A stretch of 6,425 nucleotides of DNA from Candidatus Atribacteria bacterium (lineage in GTDB: Bacteria; Atribacterota; Phoenicimicrobiia; Phoenicimicrobiales; Stramentimicrobiaceae), in the NCBI GenBank assembly GCA_016934875.1, contig JAFGSC010000289.1, positions 1 to 6,425 of the forward strand. Direction: 5' to 3'. The position numbers and the translations under genes were made by a program. Position 1 is the first letter of the stretch. Every line of letters begins with the position of its first letter. Of the stretch, positions 5,635 through 6,425 are shown piece by piece. The notes beneath the pieces were generated by a model. It worked only from the letters and a program-made list of their open reading frames with translations. It was not told where the DNA came from and ran no database searches.

Positions 5635-6425
5635 ATGAAAAAGATTATAAATAACCCGAAGAATTTTGTTAATGAGATGATCGAAGGGATCTTAACAGCA
5701 CACCCGGAGCAGCTTAAGTGTGTAAATAATGATTTAAGATGTTTAGTCCGTTCAGATGAGAAAAAACCTGGGAAGGTTGGAATTTCTACCGGAGGAGGAT
5801 CAGGACATCTACCTCTATTTTTAGGCTATGTCGGAAAAGGGATGTTAGACGGCTGTGCAGTAGGAAATGTCTTTGCTTCTCCCAGTGCCAAGCAGATGTT
5901 AGAAGTTACTAAAGCAATTGACAGCGGGAGTGGAGTCTTGTATATCTACGGAAATTATGGCGGAGATGTAATGAATTTTGATATGGCTGCTGAAATGGCT
6001 GATATGGAAGGTATCCGAGTTGAACAGGTAGTTGCCGGAGAAGATGTAGCTTCCTCGCCCAAAGGGGAAGAAGATAAGAGAAGGGGAGTTGCCGGAATAT
6101 TTTTTGTCTATAAAATTGCCGGTGCTTATGCCGAAGAGATGGCTTCTCTGGATGAAGTGAAAAGAGTTGCAGAAAAGACATGTGCCAATGTACGTAGTAT
6201 GGGAGTTGGACTCTCCCCTTGTATTCTTCCGGAGATGGGTAAACCTACCTTTAAGATGAATGAAGGGCAGATGGAGATTGGTATCGGTATCCACGGAGAA
6301 CCAGGAATAGGGAAGGGAGAATTAAAACCCGCTGATGAGATAGTAGAAAAAATAATGGAGTCTATCTTGGAGGACCTACCCTATCAATCGGGGGACGAGG
6401 TATCGGTGTTGGTAAATGGTTTAGG
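5635..6425 (+). CDS. dhaK: DhaK-family ketose kinase (dihydroxyacetone kinase-like, substrate-binding subunit), 3' end beyond window
   Basis: The ATG at 5635 has AAGGAGGT at 5623-5630. The frame stays open to the window edge and gives 263 residues of a family usually near 330-350. DhaK subunits bind a small ketose covalently through a histidine, and a DhaL domain then supplies the phosphate from ATP or a phosphorelay. Visible motifs are GGGSGHLP (53-60), VGKGMLDGCAVGNVFASPS (66-84), GNYGGDVMNFDMAAE (106-120), EDVASSPKGEEDKRRGVAG (136-154) and GIGIHGEPG (216-224). His220 is the expected substrate-binding residue, and His58 and Asp111 match the other catalytic positions. GHLP and GNVF replace the GHEP and GDVF of classical dihydroxyacetone kinases. 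From memory, this pattern fits the branch that includes erythrulose kinases. Direct linkage to the importer suggests it phosphorylates the imported sugar or a product of it. A dhaL gene is expected just downstream. Confidence 0.9.
   Translation, partial: MKKIINNPKNFVNEMIEGILTAHPEQLKCVNNDLRCLVRSDEKKPGKVGISTGGGSGHLPLFLGYVGKGMLDGCAVGNVFASPSAKQMLEVTKAIDSGSGVLYIYGNYGGDVMNFDMAAEMADMEGIRVEQVVAGEDVASSPKGEEDKRRGVAGIFFVYKIAGAYAEEMASLDEVKRVAEKTCANVRSMGVGLSPCILPEMGKPTFKMNEGQMEIGIGIHGEPGIGKGELKPADEIVEKIMESILEDLPYQSGDEVSVLVNGL

Noticed and set aside
5899..6294. Reverse-strand ORFs inside the kinase gene
   Set aside because: They lie opposite strongly conserved DhaK codons, have no ribosome-binding site and show no recognisable domain. 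The reverse ORFs inside the E2, binding-protein and permease genes were rejected for the same reasons.
1..6425. CRISPR array, tRNA, rRNA or insertion sequence
   Set aside because: No repeated spacer-type pattern, cloverleaf, rRNA core or transposase motif is present; the window is almost entirely accounted for by metabolic and transport genes.

Overview
The window is AT-rich bacterial DNA read almost entirely on the + strand. It contains six genes: one cut by the left edge, four complete, and one cut by the right edge. Genes are tightly packed, have clear Shine-Dalgarno sequences, and use AGA/ATA codons and occasional TTG starts. The exported binding protein has a cleavable signal peptide with no lipobox cysteine. 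This argues for a diderm bacterium with a periplasm rather than a typical Firmicute. The source could be an uncultured anaerobic lineage, but the taxon cannot be fixed from this sequence.

Layout: (1) 2-688 is the C-terminal catalytic part of a 2-oxoacid dehydrogenase E2 acyltransferase. (2) 689-804 is a short spacer with an unused-looking strong Shine-Dalgarno and a perfect 8-bp inverted repeat. (3) 805-1812 encodes a periplasmic sugar-binding protein related to the LsrB/RhaS group. (4) 1813-2041 is a control region with a 16-bp perfect hairpin, a small palindrome and a good sigma70-type promoter. (5) 2042-3553 is a double-ATPase subunit of the RbsA type. (6) 3563-4588 and 4612-5616 are two different membrane permeases of the RbsC type. 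(7) From 5635 to the right edge runs a DhaK-family ketose kinase.

Together genes 805-5616 make a complete CUT2-type (ribose-class) ABC importer: one binding protein, one fused two-domain ATPase and a heteromeric permease pair. The kinase follows 18 bases after the second permease and is very probably in the same transcript. The simplest reading is uptake of a small sugar or polyol followed by phosphorylation of a short-chain ketose. The kinase carries a GGGSGHLP variant of the usual GGGSGHEP motif, which I associate from memory with erythrulose/tetrose-type kinases rather than classical dihydroxyacetone kinases. The substrate is therefore best left as an unassigned short ketose, possibly a tetrose. 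The E2 gene upstream may belong to a different operon.

The most interesting points are the strongly asymmetric ATPase (one competent ATP site predicted), the hairpin-plus-promoter arrangement that would make binding-protein and transporter mRNA levels independent, and the LsrB-like binding protein that lacks autoinducer-2 contact residues and sits beside a DhaK-type kinase.
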